Shown: positions 25,893 through 34,997 of the stretch, in pieces
How the letters are laid out: each line of letters starts with the position of its first letter
Position numbering within the stretch: position 1 is the stretch's first letter
Assembly: GCF_902499075.1 (NCBI RefSeq)
Contig: NZ_CABVPP010000003.1
Location: forward strand, 124,001 to 188,000
Reading direction: 5' to 3'
DNA: 64,000 bases
Source: Burkholderia pseudomultivorans
Lineage (GTDB): Bacteria > Pseudomonadota > Gammaproteobacteria > Burkholderiales > Burkholderiaceae
Position numbers and translations under genes: made by a program
Notes under the pieces: generated by a model
Databases searched by the model: none
Told to the model about the DNA's origin: nothing
The model's input: only the letters and a program-made list of their open reading frames with translations

Positions 25893-27371
25893 ATGATCAA
25901 GAACGGGTCTCAGCACATCGCGTCGCTGCGCGACGGGCGACAGGTCTATCTGAACGGCCAGCCGGTCGGAGACGTCACGGCGCACGCGGCCTTCCGCAAT
26001 TCGATCCGCAGCTACGCGAGCCTGTACGACTACCAGGCGCGTGACGAGAACGTCGCGAAGATGACGTTCGCGTCGCCCGATACGGGCCGTCGCGTCAGCA
26101 AGATCTGGCAATTGCCGACGTCCTACGACGAACTCGTCGAGCGTCGCGCGGCGCTCGAAGCCTGGTCGGAGCTCCATTACGGCTTCATGGGCCGCTCGCC
26201 CGACCACGTCGCGTCGTGCATCGCGGGGATGGTGATGGGCGCCGACGTGTTCGAGCAATACGATCCGGCCCGCGCCGGCGCGCTGCGCGACTACTACCGC
26301 TACGCACGCGACAACGACCTGTTCCTGACCTACGTGATCGTCAATCCGCAGGCCAACCAGTCGAAGGCCGCGCACGAGCAGGAAGACAAGTACCTCGCGG
26401 TCGGCATCGTCGACCAGGACGCCGAGGGCATCACGGTGCGCGGCGCGAAGATGCTCGCGACGAGCGGGATCATGGCCAACGAGGTGTTCTGCAGCTGCAT
26501 CCAGCCGCTGCGCGCGGGCGACGAGATGTACGCGCTGTCGTTCGCGGTGCCGATGAACGCGAAGGGCATGAAGATCATGTCGCGCAAGTCGTACGAGGAA
26601 AACGCGACGTCGGTGTTCGACAACCAGCTGTCGAGCCGCTTCGACGAAAACGACGCGGTGCTGTATTTCGACGACGTGAAGGTGCCGTGGGAACGCGTGT
26701 TCGTCGCGGGCGACACCGCGATGTGCGCGAAGCAGTTCCATGCGACGCCCGCGCACGTCTACCAGAACTACCAGTGCCAGATACGGCTGATGACGAAGCT
26801 GCGTTTCCTGGTCGGCCTCGGCCTGAAGATCTCCGAAGTGAACGGCACCAACGCGTTTCCGCAGGTGCGCGAGACGCTGGGCCAGCTTGCGGCCGAAGCG
26901 TCGATGGTCGAGGCGTGGGTCTACGGGATGGAGGCGAAGGGCGCCGTCGTCAACGGCTACTACGTGCCCGATCGCAACATGCTGTACGGCTCGCAGGTCG
27001 TTACGCAGCAGCTTTACTCGAAGGTGCTCAACACGCTGCGCGAACTGGCCGGCGGCGGAATGATCATGCTGCCGTCCAGCGTGCGCGACTTCGAGAACCC
27101 CGATCTGCTGCGCATCATCGAGAAGACGCAGAAGTCGCCGGTGTGCTCGTCAGAGGAGCGCGTGAAGTTCTTCAAGCTCGCATGGGACGCGGTCGGCTCC
27201 GAGTTCGCGTCGCGCCACAACCAGTACGAGCTGTTCTATGCCGGCGCGTCGTTCGTCACGAAAGGCCATGCATACCGCACGTACGACTGGCAGCGCGCCT
27301 CGCATCTCGTCGATTCGATGCTCGGCAGCTATTCGCTGGACCAGGAACTGTCGACGCCGCGCGCCGCTTGA
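25893..27371 (+). CDS. HpaB-family FADH2-dependent aromatic monooxygenase
   Basis: The protein has 492 residues. The acyl-CoA-dehydrogenase-like fold of the 4-hydroxyphenylacetate 3-hydroxylase family is recognisable from FRNSIRSYASLYDYQ near the N-terminus, VGIVDQDAEGITVRGAKMLATSGIMANEVF, VPWERVFVAGD and HARTY-type C-terminal text. It hydroxylates a phenolic substrate using reduced flavin from the preceding reductase. Family members act on hydroxyphenylacetate, phenol or chlorophenols; the substrate here is unknown. AGGAGG precedes the start. Confidence 0.92.
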   Translation: MIKNGSQHIASLRDGRQVYLNGQPVGDVTAHAAFRNSIRSYASLYDYQARDENVAKMTFASPDTGRRVSKIWQLPTSYDELVERRAALEAWSELHYGFMGRSPDHVASCIAGMVMGADVFEQYDPARAGALRDYYRYARDNDLFLTYVIVNPQANQSKAAHEQEDKYLAVGIVDQDAEGITVRGAKMLATSGIMANEVFCSCIQPLRAGDEMYALSFAVPMNAKGMKIMSRKSYEENATSVFDNQLSSRFDENDAVLYFDDVKVPWERVFVAGDTAMCAKQFHATPAHVYQNYQCQIRLMTKLRFLVGLGLKISEVNGTNAFPQVRETLGQLAAEASMVEAWVYGMEAKGAVVNGYYVPDRNMLYGSQVVTQQLYSKVLNTLRELAGGGMIMLPSSVRDFENPDLLRIIEKTQKSPVCSSEERVKFFKLAWDAVGSEFASRHNQYELFYAGASFVTKGHAYRTYDWQRASHLVDSMLGSYSLDQELSTPRAA

Positions 27372-27414
27372 CGCCGGCATCGACCCGATTCGCTACGACA
27401 CACAGGAGGGAAGG

Positions 27415-27801
27415 ATGGCGATCAACAAGCTCCACGACGAATTCCATACGCTCGACATGAACCGCGACTGGCGGCTGCCGGAAGGCTATGACCCGGCCTC
27501 CGGCGCGCAGGAACTGATCCTGTCGGGCGCGCTCGACACCGAGAACCGGCGCGGCAGCCGCACGCGCCTGCTGCGTCTGCCGGCCGGCCTTCATACGAAG
27601 CAGCCGTTCGTGCACGACTACTGGGAGGAAGTGTTTCTCGTCGAAGGCGACCTGACGGTCGGCAACGACGCGCACGGCAACGGCGGCACGCCGTTCAGCG
27701 GCTACACGTATGCGGTGCGTCCGCCCGGCGCATGGCACGGCCCGTTCAAGTCGAACGGCGGCTGCGTGCTGCTCGAAATCCACTACTACGATCCGGCCTG
27801 A
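27415..27801 (+). CDS. Small cupin protein
   Basis: A 128-residue single-domain cupin with HDYWEEVFLVEGDLTVG (motif 1, with a WEE replacing one usual His) and RPPGAWHGPFKSNGGCVLLEIHYY (motif 2). It follows the oxygenase by 43 bp with an AGGAGGG site. Cupins in such operons can be ring-modifying dioxygenases or isomerases; with the reduced metal-ligand set, a ligand-binding role is also possible. Confidence 0.82.
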   Translation: MAINKLHDEFHTLDMNRDWRLPEGYDPASGAQELILSGALDTENRRGSRTRLLRLPAGLHTKQPFVHDYWEEVFLVEGDLTVGNDAHGNGGTPFSGYTYAVRPPGAWHGPFKSNGGCVLLEIHYYDPA

Positions 27802-27875
27802 GTCGCGGCCCGGCTCACGAACCATTGCGGACGGCGGCGCGTGTGCCGCGCGCCGTCCGCCACGAGGAGCATTCG

Positions 27876-28565
27876 ATGAAAACCATCACGTTCGCGATCG
27901 ACGGTCGCGACGGCACGACCGAACGCAGGATCGCGATCGACACGCTCGTGATCGCCGGCTGGACGGGCCGCGATACCGCGGCCATGGAAAAGCACATTCG
28001 CGAGCTGGAAGCGCTCGGCGTCAGGCGTCCGGCGACCACGCCGGTGTTCTATCGCGTCGCGGCCAACCGCCTCGATCCGGCGCCGGCGATCCAGGTGTCG
28101 GGCGGGCAGAGCAGCGGCGAAGCGGAATTCGTGCTGGTGCGCGACGGCGGCGAGACCTTTGTCGGGGTCGCGTCCGACCACACCGATCGCGAGGTCGAGA
28201 CGTACGGGATCACCGTATCGAAGCAGATGTGCGGCAAGCCGTGCGCGAATACGCTGTGGCGTCTCGACGACGTCGCAGCGCACTGGGACCGGCTGGTGCT
28301 GCGCGCGTACGCGACGATCGGCGGCGAGCGCGTGCTGTATCAGCAGGGCAGCGTCACCGCGATGCGCACGCCGGACGATCTGCTCGCCCAGTTCGCGCGG
28401 CACGGCGGCCGCTTCGTCGACGGCACCGCGATGCTGGGCGGCACGCTCGCGGCGATCGGCGGCATCCGGCCGGCCGAGCACTTCGAGATCGAACTGGAGG
28501 ATCCGGTGCTCGGGCGCACGATCCGCCATGCGTATGCGGTGGAGACGATGCCGGTCGCGGGGTGA
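27876..28565 (+). CDS. DUF2848 protein
   Basis: The 229-residue protein matches DUF2848 in outline: LVIAGWTGRDTAAMEKHIRELEALGVRRPATTPVFYRV, then SGEAEFVLV and VGVASDHTDREVETYGITVSKQMCGKP. It is distantly reminiscent of fumarylacetoacetate hydrolase-fold proteins in length and in the hydrolase-type GDHTDR-like segment, but function is unproven. It closes the reductase-oxygenase-cupin operon (74-bp gap, GAGGAG site), so it probably acts on the product of the hydroxylation pathway. Confidence 0.82.
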   Translation: MKTITFAIDGRDGTTERRIAIDTLVIAGWTGRDTAAMEKHIRELEALGVRRPATTPVFYRVAANRLDPAPAIQVSGGQSSGEAEFVLVRDGGETFVGVASDHTDREVETYGITVSKQMCGKPCANTLWRLDDVAAHWDRLVLRAYATIGGERVLYQQGSVTAMRTPDDLLAQFARHGGRFVDGTAMLGGTLAAIGGIRPAEHFEIELEDPVLGRTIRHAYAVETMPVAG

Positions 28566-28604
28566 GGCCGGCGCAGGACGAATGCGCGAGCGTTCGTTCG
28601 CGAT

Positions 28605-29372
28605 TCACGCGCGGCAGGTCGCGATGAGCTCCGCGCTGGTCGCTTCGTCGAACGGTGCGCCGTGCCAGTCGCCGCACCATTCGACGCCGGAGAATCCGGC
28701 ATCGAGCACGCGCGCATGCAGGTCGCGTTGCGCGATGTAGCGCAGCCGGCTCGCGCTTTTCAGCAGCGTGCCGTCACGATGGAACCGGTAGTGCGTGTCG
28801 AACGACACGATTGCCCCGTCGATCTCGTACCCCGCGTGATGAAGCTCGACGATCCCGCTTTCGGGCGAATCCACGCGGCGCGCCGACTGCTGCGGCGTCC
28901 ATGTGCGCCACGCTTCGACGCGCGGGTTGCGGGTTTCGAACAGGAAGTGGCCGCCGGGCGCGAGCACGCGGCGCACGCCGTGCAGCGTCGCGTCGATGTC
29001 GTCGTCGGTCAGCAGGCACTGGAACGCATGCCCGGTCATCACGACCGCGTCGAACGGTTCACCGGGCGGCAGGCCGCGCAGCTCGCACGCGAGCCAGCGC
29101 ACCGCGTCCGCGCCCGGCTGGCGGCGCGCGTGGTCGATCATCGCCGGTGCAGGATCGATCGCGACGACGTCGTGGCCGGCCGCCGCGAGCCGGCGCGCGA
29201 ACGTGCCCGTGCCGCAGCCGAGATCGAGGATGCGTCGCCGCGCGCGGCCGATGCGCGACGCGTAGAACGCGAAGTCGTGGTCGCCCGCGTTGAACAGGTC
29301 GTAGAGCGCGACGAGGCGCGCGTCCGTGTACAGCGTCTCGTCGGCGGGCGCGACGGCGGTGCTGCCCGTCAT
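28605..29372 (-). CDS. Class I SAM-dependent methyltransferase
   Basis: The 255-residue product has motif I RILDLGCGTGTFARRLAAAGHDVVAIDPAPAMI and the post-I segment FDAVVMTGHAFQCL, so it is a methyltransferase of the type 11/25 group. Its start overlaps the stop of the upstream LysE-type exporter by 4 bp, so the two are translationally coupled. The substrate is unknown. Confidence 0.88.
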   Translation of the reverse strand: MTGSTAVAPADETLYTDARLVALYDLFNAGDHDFAFYASRIGRARRRILDLGCGTGTFARRLAAAGHDVVAIDPAPAMIDHARRQPGADAVRWLACELRGLPPGEPFDAVVMTGHAFQCLLTDDDIDATLHGVRRVLAPGGHFLFETRNPRVEAWRTWTPQQSARRVDSPESGIVELHHAGYEIDGAIVSFDTHYRFHRDGTLLKSASRLRYIAQRDLHARVLDAGFSGVEWCGDWHGAPFDEATSAELIATCRA

Positions 29373-29995
29373 CGCTGCTGCACCGCGACGCGCAGCCCGA
29401 GCGCGATGAAGATCGAGCCGATGATCTTGCCCTGCCAGCGCGTGAGCCACGTCAGCCGCTTCACGACGCGACCGAGCGGGCGGATCGCGCAGGCGATCAG
29501 CGTCGTGTAGAGCGAGCTGAGCACGACGAAGATCAGCCCGAGCACCGCGAACTGCACGAAGGTCGAACCGCGCTCCGGATGCACGAACTGCGGCATGAAC
29601 GCGAGGAAGAACAGCGCGGTCTTCGGATTCAGCACTTCGGCCGGAATCGCCTGCAGATAGGCCTTCAGCGGCGTGACGGGCGACACTTTCGGCAACGACG
29701 GATCGGACGGCTTGTCCAGCAATGCGCGCACGCCGAGATAGATCAGGTACGCGGCGCCGACCCACTTCACGACGTTGAACGCGAGCGCGGACGTCATCAG
29801 CAGCGCGGACAGCCCGACCGCCGCGAACAGCGTATGCACGAAGTCGCCGCTCGCGACGCCGAGGCCGGTCAGGATGCCGGTCTTGCGCCCGCCCTGCACG
29901 GTGCGGCTCAATACGAGCAGGACGGCGGGGCCGGGAATCAGGAACAGGCCCAGCACGACGGCGGTGAAGGTGGTCAGCGTGGTCAGGTCGAACAT
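29369..29995 (-). CDS. LysE/RhtB-family amino-acid exporter
   Basis: The 208-residue membrane protein shows the RhtB hallmark GLFLIPGPAVLLVLSRTVQGGRKTGILTGLGVASGDFVHT. It has about six hydrophobic helices and AYLIYLGVRAL, then LNPKTALFFLAFMPQFV. Family members export homoserine, threonine, leucine or lysine. A divergent AraC regulator lies at 30153, and the downstream methyltransferase is overlapped by 4 bp. Confidence 0.9.
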   Translation of the reverse strand: MFDLTTLTTFTAVVLGLFLIPGPAVLLVLSRTVQGGRKTGILTGLGVASGDFVHTLFAAVGLSALLMTSALAFNVVKWVGAAYLIYLGVRALLDKPSDPSLPKVSPVTPLKAYLQAIPAEVLNPKTALFFLAFMPQFVHPERGSTFVQFAVLGLIFVVLSSLYTTLIACAIRPLGRVVKRLTWLTRWQGKIIGSIFIALGLRVAVQQR

Positions 29996-30152
29996 GGCGG
30001 CTCCGGAAGGGGGGCGCAGCGGCGGCGGTCTGCCGCATTGTATGCGCTTCGATATGCGCCTGCCGAAGCGGCCGGCCGCGTTGCCGCCTTTCTGGTATAA
30101 GCACGGAGAAACGGCGCGCTGCGGCGGCCGGCGTTCTCCATCTGACCGTCCC

Positions 30153-30959
30153 ATGCAAAACCTTCCACGCGACGCCGGCACCGACCCGGCGGCGAACCTA
30201 GTCCATTCTCCGATGCCGCGCCCGCTCGTGCTGTTCGGCGGCTCGGTCGTCGAGCCCGAATGGCGGCTGGAGCGGCACAGTCATCGGCACGCGCAGCTGC
30301 TCTACACGCTGAGCGGCGTGATCTATTGCGAGATCGACGGCGGCGTATGGAGCGCGCCGCCGCAATGCACGGTGTGGATTCCGGGCGACGTCCCGCACGC
30401 GGCGCGCGGCTCGGCCGGCGCGACGTTCTACGCGGTGCTGGTCGAGCCGGACGCCGCGCTCGCGCTGCCGACGCGCTGCTGCACGCTCGGCGTATCGCCG
30501 CTGCTGCGCGAACTGCTGCTGAAGGCGGCGAGCTTTCCGAATCTGTACGACGTCGACGGGCCGCAGGGGCGCCTGATGGCGACGCTGCTCGACGAGCTGG
30601 TCGCGGCGCCGGTCGAGGATCTGTACCTGCCGATGCCGGTCGATCGCCGGCTGCGCAAGCTGATCGATCATCTGCTCGACGAGCCGGCCGACAGGTCGCC
30701 GCTCGCCGAACTCGCGCGGCGCGCCGGCATCAGCGAGCGCAGCCTCACGCGGCTTGCCGCGAAGGAGCTCGGGATGAGTCTCGGCGACTGGCGCCGGCGG
30801 CTGCACGTCGCGCTGTCGCTGCAGATGCTGACGACCGGTCGTCGCGTGCATCAGGTCGCGATCGACCTCGGCTACGAAAGCGCGAGCAGCTTCGTGACGA
30901 TGTTCCGCAAGGCGACGGGCAAGCCGCCGACCCAGTACCTGACCGACCGGCAGCGCTGA
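30153..30959 (+). CDS. AraC-family regulator with cupin sensor
   Basis: The product has 268 residues from ATG 30153; ATG 30213 is an alternative, and neither has a strong ribosome-binding site. The N-terminal cupin has RHSHRHAQLLYTLSGVIYCEIDGGVW. The C-terminal double helix-turn-helix includes LARRAGISERSLTRLAAKELGMSLGDWRRRLHV and VAIDLGYESASSFVTMFRKATGKPPTQYL. It is divergent to the LysE-type exporter, which it may control. Confidence 0.9.
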   Translation: MQNLPRDAGTDPAANLVHSPMPRPLVLFGGSVVEPEWRLERHSHRHAQLLYTLSGVIYCEIDGGVWSAPPQCTVWIPGDVPHAARGSAGATFYAVLVEPDAALALPTRCCTLGVSPLLRELLLKAASFPNLYDVDGPQGRLMATLLDELVAAPVEDLYLPMPVDRRLRKLIDHLLDEPADRSPLAELARRAGISERSLTRLAAKELGMSLGDWRRRLHVALSLQMLTTGRRVHQVAIDLGYESASSFVTMFRKATGKPPTQYLTDRQR

Positions 30960-31051
30960 AACGCCGGGCTGCGCACCCCGCGCGTGGTTGGCTGGATTGA
31001 AAAAGCAGTTGGCCGGGATGAGAAATGACGCATGAGGTCTCGTTCCATAAA

Positions 31052-31068
31052 ATGAGAATCGTTCTCAT
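31052..31068. promoter_or_regulatory. Perfect Fur-box-like palindrome
   Basis: ATGAGAA-TCG-TTCTCAT is a perfect 7-3-7 inverted repeat of the type bound by Fur in proteobacteria. It ends 12 bp before the start of the 139-residue protein, a position that would block expression when iron is plentiful. Confidence 0.7.
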
Positions 31069-31080
31069 CTGGAGGCCGAC

Positions 31081-31500
31081 ATGCAAATCGTCACGACTGA
31101 ATTTCCGTTTGTCTGGCTGCGTTACAGCGGCTCGACCCACACCGATCCCGCCCGCCTGATTGCCGAGCTCGACGCGTTGCTGGCGCGCCGCGAACGCTTC
31201 GTTCTTCTGACCGACGATGCGCCGTCCGGCGACGATCGCGCCGACAACGATCACGAGATGCGCAAGCAGCTCGCGAAGTGGAGCAAAGCCAACCGCGCGC
31301 TGTCGCGCGAATGGATTCCCGGGATGATCGCGATCGAGCCCGATGCGGCGCGGCGCGTGGCGCTCAATGCCTTTTCGGGCGCCTTCGAGAAGGTCTGGGG
31401 TTATCCGCTGAATGCGGCGGCGAGCCGTGACGACGCGCTGGCGCTCGCGCAACGGCTGCTCGCCGAACCGGCGCGCAGCGTCGCGGCGGCGAACGCCTGA
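31081..31500 (+). CDS. Hypothetical 139-residue protein, probably iron-regulated
   Basis: Starts MQIVTTEFPFVWLRYSG with a GGAGG site. It has no signal peptide or membrane segment. An alternating beta-alpha pattern (FVLLTDDA, HEMRKQLAKWSKANRA, GMIAIEP, ALALAQRLL) recalls the SpoIIAA/STAS-like fold, but I cannot assign a family with confidence. The strongest clue is the perfect Fur-type palindrome at 31052-31068, immediately in front of the gene. Confidence 0.75.
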   Translation: MQIVTTEFPFVWLRYSGSTHTDPARLIAELDALLARRERFVLLTDDAPSGDDRADNDHEMRKQLAKWSKANRALSREWIPGMIAIEPDAARRVALNAFSGAFEKVWGYPLNAAASRDDALALAQRLLAEPARSVAAANA

Positions 31501-31601
31501 CCCGACGGCCGCGCCGCTCGCGCGGCTTGCGTCGACATCGACACGCACGCACGGTGCGCGAACGCGCGCCGCGGCACAGTGCAACCATGCAGAGGTGTCC
31601 G

Positions 31602-32663
31602 GTGGACAATCCGATCCGCGCGATGCGCATCTTCACGCGCATCGTCGAAATGAACAGCTTTACCCGCGCGGCGCAGGCGCTCGGCATTTCGCGCGCCACC
31701 GCCACGCGCACCGTGCAGGAGCTCGAAGCGGCGCTCGGCATGCCGCTGCTGGTGCGCACGACGCGCGCGTTGCGGCCGACGCCCGAAGGCGACGCGTATT
31801 ACCGGCGCTGCGTCAGCATCACGGCGGACGTCGACGAGCTCGAAGCGAGCATCCGGGGCGCCGCGCTGCATCCGAGCGGGCCGCTGCGCGTCGAATTGCC
31901 GGCGTCGGTGGCGGGCGCGATCGTGTTGCCGGCGCTCGGCGAGTTTCATGCCCGGCATCCCGATCTGGAGCTGATGCTCGCCGTGGCCGGGCGCGCGGGC
32001 GATCGTATCGGCGACGCGATCGACTGCAGCGTCCGGCTCGGTGCACTGCCCGATTCGTCGCTCGTCGCGCGCCGGCTCGGCGCACTCGAGCGCGTGACGT
32101 GCGCGAGCCCCGCGTATCTCGACCGCTTCGGCGTGCCGCGCACCCCCGACGATCTGGACGCGCATCGTGCGGTGTGCGGGTCGCGCGTGTTCGGCCAGCG
32201 TCCGGCGGAGCTCGAATTCGTGGTGGACGACGCGGTGCGCAAGGTGCGGCTCGACGGCATCGTCAGCGTGGACGACGAGCAGGCGTACCTCGCCTGCGGC
32301 GTGCACGGCCTCGGGCTGATCCAGCCGACGCGCGTCGCCGCGCAGCCGCTGATCCAGGCCGGCCGGTTGCGCGAGGTGCTGCCGCGTTGGCAACCCGATG
32401 CGCTCGCGGTGTCGGCCGTCTATGTGAAGCGCCGGCATGTGTCGCCCGGCGTGCGCGCGTTCGTCGACTGGATCGCCGAGCGTTTCGTGCAGGCCGTGAA
32501 CGAACACACAGGGCTGGCGGGGGCAGTGGGATGGCGGCCGGCCGCGAATGCACGCGTGGCGCATGAGCCGGAACACGGCACGGCCGCGGCCGACGGCGCG
32601 CGTGCGGCGTTCGCCACGGCTGCCGACGCACGCGACCGGGCTGCACTGGCCGCAGTCAGCTGA
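31602..32663 (+). CDS. LysR-family transcriptional regulator with long C-terminal tail
   Basis: The product is 353 residues from the GTG at 31602, which has an AGAGG site; ATG 31587 is an alternative. The helix-turn-helix is FTRIVEMNSFTRAAQALGISRATATRTVQELEAALGMPLLVRTTR. The effector domain follows to about residue 295. The final ~55 residues are Ala/Arg-rich low complexity (AAADGARAAFATAADARD), making the protein longer than the usual ~300. The tail may be read-through of noncoding GC-rich DNA. It converges with another LysR gene. Confidence 0.87.
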   Translation: MDNPIRAMRIFTRIVEMNSFTRAAQALGISRATATRTVQELEAALGMPLLVRTTRALRPTPEGDAYYRRCVSITADVDELEASIRGAALHPSGPLRVELPASVAGAIVLPALGEFHARHPDLELMLAVAGRAGDRIGDAIDCSVRLGALPDSSLVARRLGALERVTCASPAYLDRFGVPRTPDDLDAHRAVCGSRVFGQRPAELEFVVDDAVRKVRLDGIVSVDDEQAYLACGVHGLGLIQPTRVAAQPLIQAGRLREVLPRWQPDALAVSAVYVKRRHVSPGVRAFVDWIAERFVQAVNEHTGLAGAVGWRPAANARVAHEPEHGTAAADGARAAFATAADARDRAALAAVS

Positions 32664-32715
32664 GCCTGGCCCGCGCGTTCGCGCGCGGCGGCGGAGTCTC
32701 GCAGCCGGCGGCGAG

Positions 32716-33648
32716 CTACGTGCTTTTCAAGCGTCCGAGCTCGTCCGCCAGAAAATCGACGAACGCGCGAATCCGCGTGGACATCTGGTGACGCTGCGCA
32801 TACACCGCATAGATATCGGCGCTCGGCGTTTGATGATCGGGCAGCACGACGACCAGCCGCCCGTCGGCGAGATAGTCGCGCAGATCCCATTCCGCGCGCA
32901 TCAGAATCCCGTGCCCGTCGAGCGCCCACTTCACCGCGATCTCGCCGTCGTTCGTCGTCAGGTTGCCGTTGATCCGCACGGCTTCCGTGTGACGGGCCGC
33001 GCCGCGCCCGCTCGTCAGGCGCCACACGCCGTAACCCTCGTCGCCTTGCCGGATGCCGATGCAGTTGTGCCGCGTCAGGTCGTGCGGCGTGCCGGGCGTG
33101 CCGTGCCGCGCGAGATACGCGGGTGCCGCGCACAGCAGCCGGCGGTTCGGCGCGAGCCGCCGCGCGACGATGCGCGTGTCGGGCGGTTCACCGAAGCGGA
33201 TGCACACGTCGAACGCGTCGTCGGTGAGCGGCGGCGGCATCACCGACAACTGCAACTGCACCGACACCTCCGGATAGCGTGCGACGAAGCGCGAGATCGC
33301 CGGGCCGACGTGGCTGCGCCCGAACCCGAGCGTCGCATTCACGCGCAGCAGGCCTTTCGGCCGCTGTTTCGCGCTGCCGAGCAGTTCGCCGAGTTCGTCC
33401 ATCTGGTCGAGGATCCGGCGCGCGTATTCCAGGTACACGTCGCCTTCGGGCGTCAGCATCATCCGCCGCGTCGTGCGATTGACGAGCGTCACGCCCGCGC
33501 GCCGCTCCATCTGCGTGAGCCGCTTGCTGACGGCCGCCGCGGTCAGCCCGAGTTCGCGTGCGGCCGCGCTCAGGCTGCCCGACGCGGCCAGCGTCGAGAA
33601 GAAACCGAGATCGGCCGGCTGGACGGTATCCGCCATGACGGGATTCAT
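32716..33648 (-). CDS. LysR-family regulator of the adjacent tartrate/malate dehydrogenase (DmlR-like)
   Basis: The 310-residue protein has the helix-turn-helix FFSTLAASGSLSAAARELGLTAAAVSKRLTQMERRAGVTLVNRTTRR and an ordinary LysR effector domain. It is divergent from the tartrate/D-malate dehydrogenase gene with a 96-bp gap, the layout known for DmlR-dmlA and TtuA-type systems. Start MNPVMADTVQ at 33648 is used; 33636 is also possible. Confidence 0.9.
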   Translation of the reverse strand: MNPVMADTVQPADLGFFSTLAASGSLSAAARELGLTAAAVSKRLTQMERRAGVTLVNRTTRRMMLTPEGDVYLEYARRILDQMDELGELLGSAKQRPKGLLRVNATLGFGRSHVGPAISRFVARYPEVSVQLQLSVMPPPLTDDAFDVCIRFGEPPDTRIVARRLAPNRRLLCAAPAYLARHGTPGTPHDLTRHNCIGIRQGDEGYGVWRLTSGRGAARHTEAVRINGNLTTNDGEIAVKWALDGHGILMRAEWDLRDYLADGRLVVVLPDHQTPSADIYAVYAQRHQMSTRIRAFVDFLADELGRLKST

Positions 33649-33744
33649 GAATTCAAGTTAAAGATGCTTTGAGTATAGCCCCGGTTTCTGCAATACCGGT
33701 TCGGTAAAGTGCGTTCACGCTCACGATCAATCGAGGATGTCCGC

Positions 33745-34827
33745 ATGAAGACCTACCGTATCGCAACGATTCCCGGCGACGGCATCGGCAAGGAAGTGGT
33801 GCCGGCCGGCAAACAGGTGCTGGAAGCGCTGGCCCGCGGCAGCGACCGCTTCGCGTTCGAGTTCGAGGATTTCGACTGGGGCGCCGACTACTACCGCCAG
33901 CACGGCGCGATGATGCCGGCCGACGGTCTCGACGCGCTGCGCGGCAAGGATGCGATCCTGTTCGGCTCCGCGGGCGATCCGGACGTACCCGACCACGTGA
34001 CGCTGTGGGGGCTGCGCCTGAAGATCTGCCAGGGCTTCGACCAGTACGCGAACGTGCGCCCGACGCGCATCCTGCCGGGCATCGATGCGCCGCTGAAGCG
34101 CTGCGGGCCGGGCGACCTGAACTGGGTGATCGTCCGCGAGAACTCGGAAGGCGAATACGCGGGCGTCGGCGGTCGTGTGCACCAGGGCCATCCGATCGAG
34201 GCCGCGACCGACGTGTCGATCCTCACGCGCGCCGGCGTCGAACGCATCATGCGGTTCGCATTCCGGCTCGCGCAGTCGCGGCCGCGCAAGCTGCTGACGG
34301 TGATCACCAAGAGCAACGCACAGCGGCACGCGATGGTGATGTGGGACGAGATCGCGAAGCAGATCGCGCAGGAATTTCCCGACGTGACGTGGGACAAGGA
34401 ACTCGTCGATGCGGCGACCGCGCGCATGGTCAACCGCCCGGCGTCGCTCGACACGATCGTCGCGACCAACCTGCACGCGGACATTCTCAGCGATCTCGCC
34501 GCCGCGCTCGCGGGCAGCCTCGGCATCGCGCCGACCGGCAACATCGATCCCGAGCGCCGCTATCCGTCGATGTTCGAGCCGATCCACGGCTCCGCGTTCG
34601 ACATCATGGGCAGGGGGCTCGCGAATCCGGTCGGCACGTTCTGGTCGGTCGTGATGCTGCTCGAGCATCTCGGCGAGACGGACGCAGCCGCGCGCGTGAT
34701 GCGGGCGATCGAGGCCGTGACGGCCGACCCGTCGCTGCATACGCGCGACCTCGGCGGGAGCGCGACGACCGTGCAGGTGACGGCGGCCGTCTGCGAGCGC
34801 GTCGCGCACGCGGCGGTCGCGGCCTGA
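33745..34827 (+). CDS. Tartrate dehydrogenase / D-malate dehydrogenase
   Basis: The 360-residue protein belongs to the isocitrate/isopropylmalate dehydrogenase family: IATIPGDGIGKEVVPAG, VRENSEGEYAGVGGR, ARMVNRPASLDTIVATNLHADILSDLAAALAGSLGIAPTGNI and EPIHGSAFDIMGRGLANPVG. The NSEGEYAG and length match TtuC/DmlA rather than LeuB or Icd. It oxidatively decarboxylates tartrate-derived or malate substrates with NAD. A MFS carrier follows and a LysR gene is divergent, forming a small dicarboxylate-use cassette. Confidence 0.92.
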   Translation: MKTYRIATIPGDGIGKEVVPAGKQVLEALARGSDRFAFEFEDFDWGADYYRQHGAMMPADGLDALRGKDAILFGSAGDPDVPDHVTLWGLRLKICQGFDQYANVRPTRILPGIDAPLKRCGPGDLNWVIVRENSEGEYAGVGGRVHQGHPIEAATDVSILTRAGVERIMRFAFRLAQSRPRKLLTVITKSNAQRHAMVMWDEIAKQIAQEFPDVTWDKELVDAATARMVNRPASLDTIVATNLHADILSDLAAALAGSLGIAPTGNIDPERRYPSMFEPIHGSAFDIMGRGLANPVGTFWSVVMLLEHLGETDAAARVMRAIEAVTADPSLHTRDLGGSATTVQVTAAVCERVAHAAVAA

Positions 34828-34997
34828 CGGCGGCGCGGGCGGCCGCGCATGTGCGCCGCCAGCCGCGCGCCGCCCGTTCGCTTCATTCACGCATTTTTTC
34901 TGCCCGCGACTCGCGCATCCGACGCGAGCCGGGCGCCGGCCGGCGCCGATGGTCCTCCGACCGACGGCGCACGGCCCGACCTCGAAGGAGGAGACAC

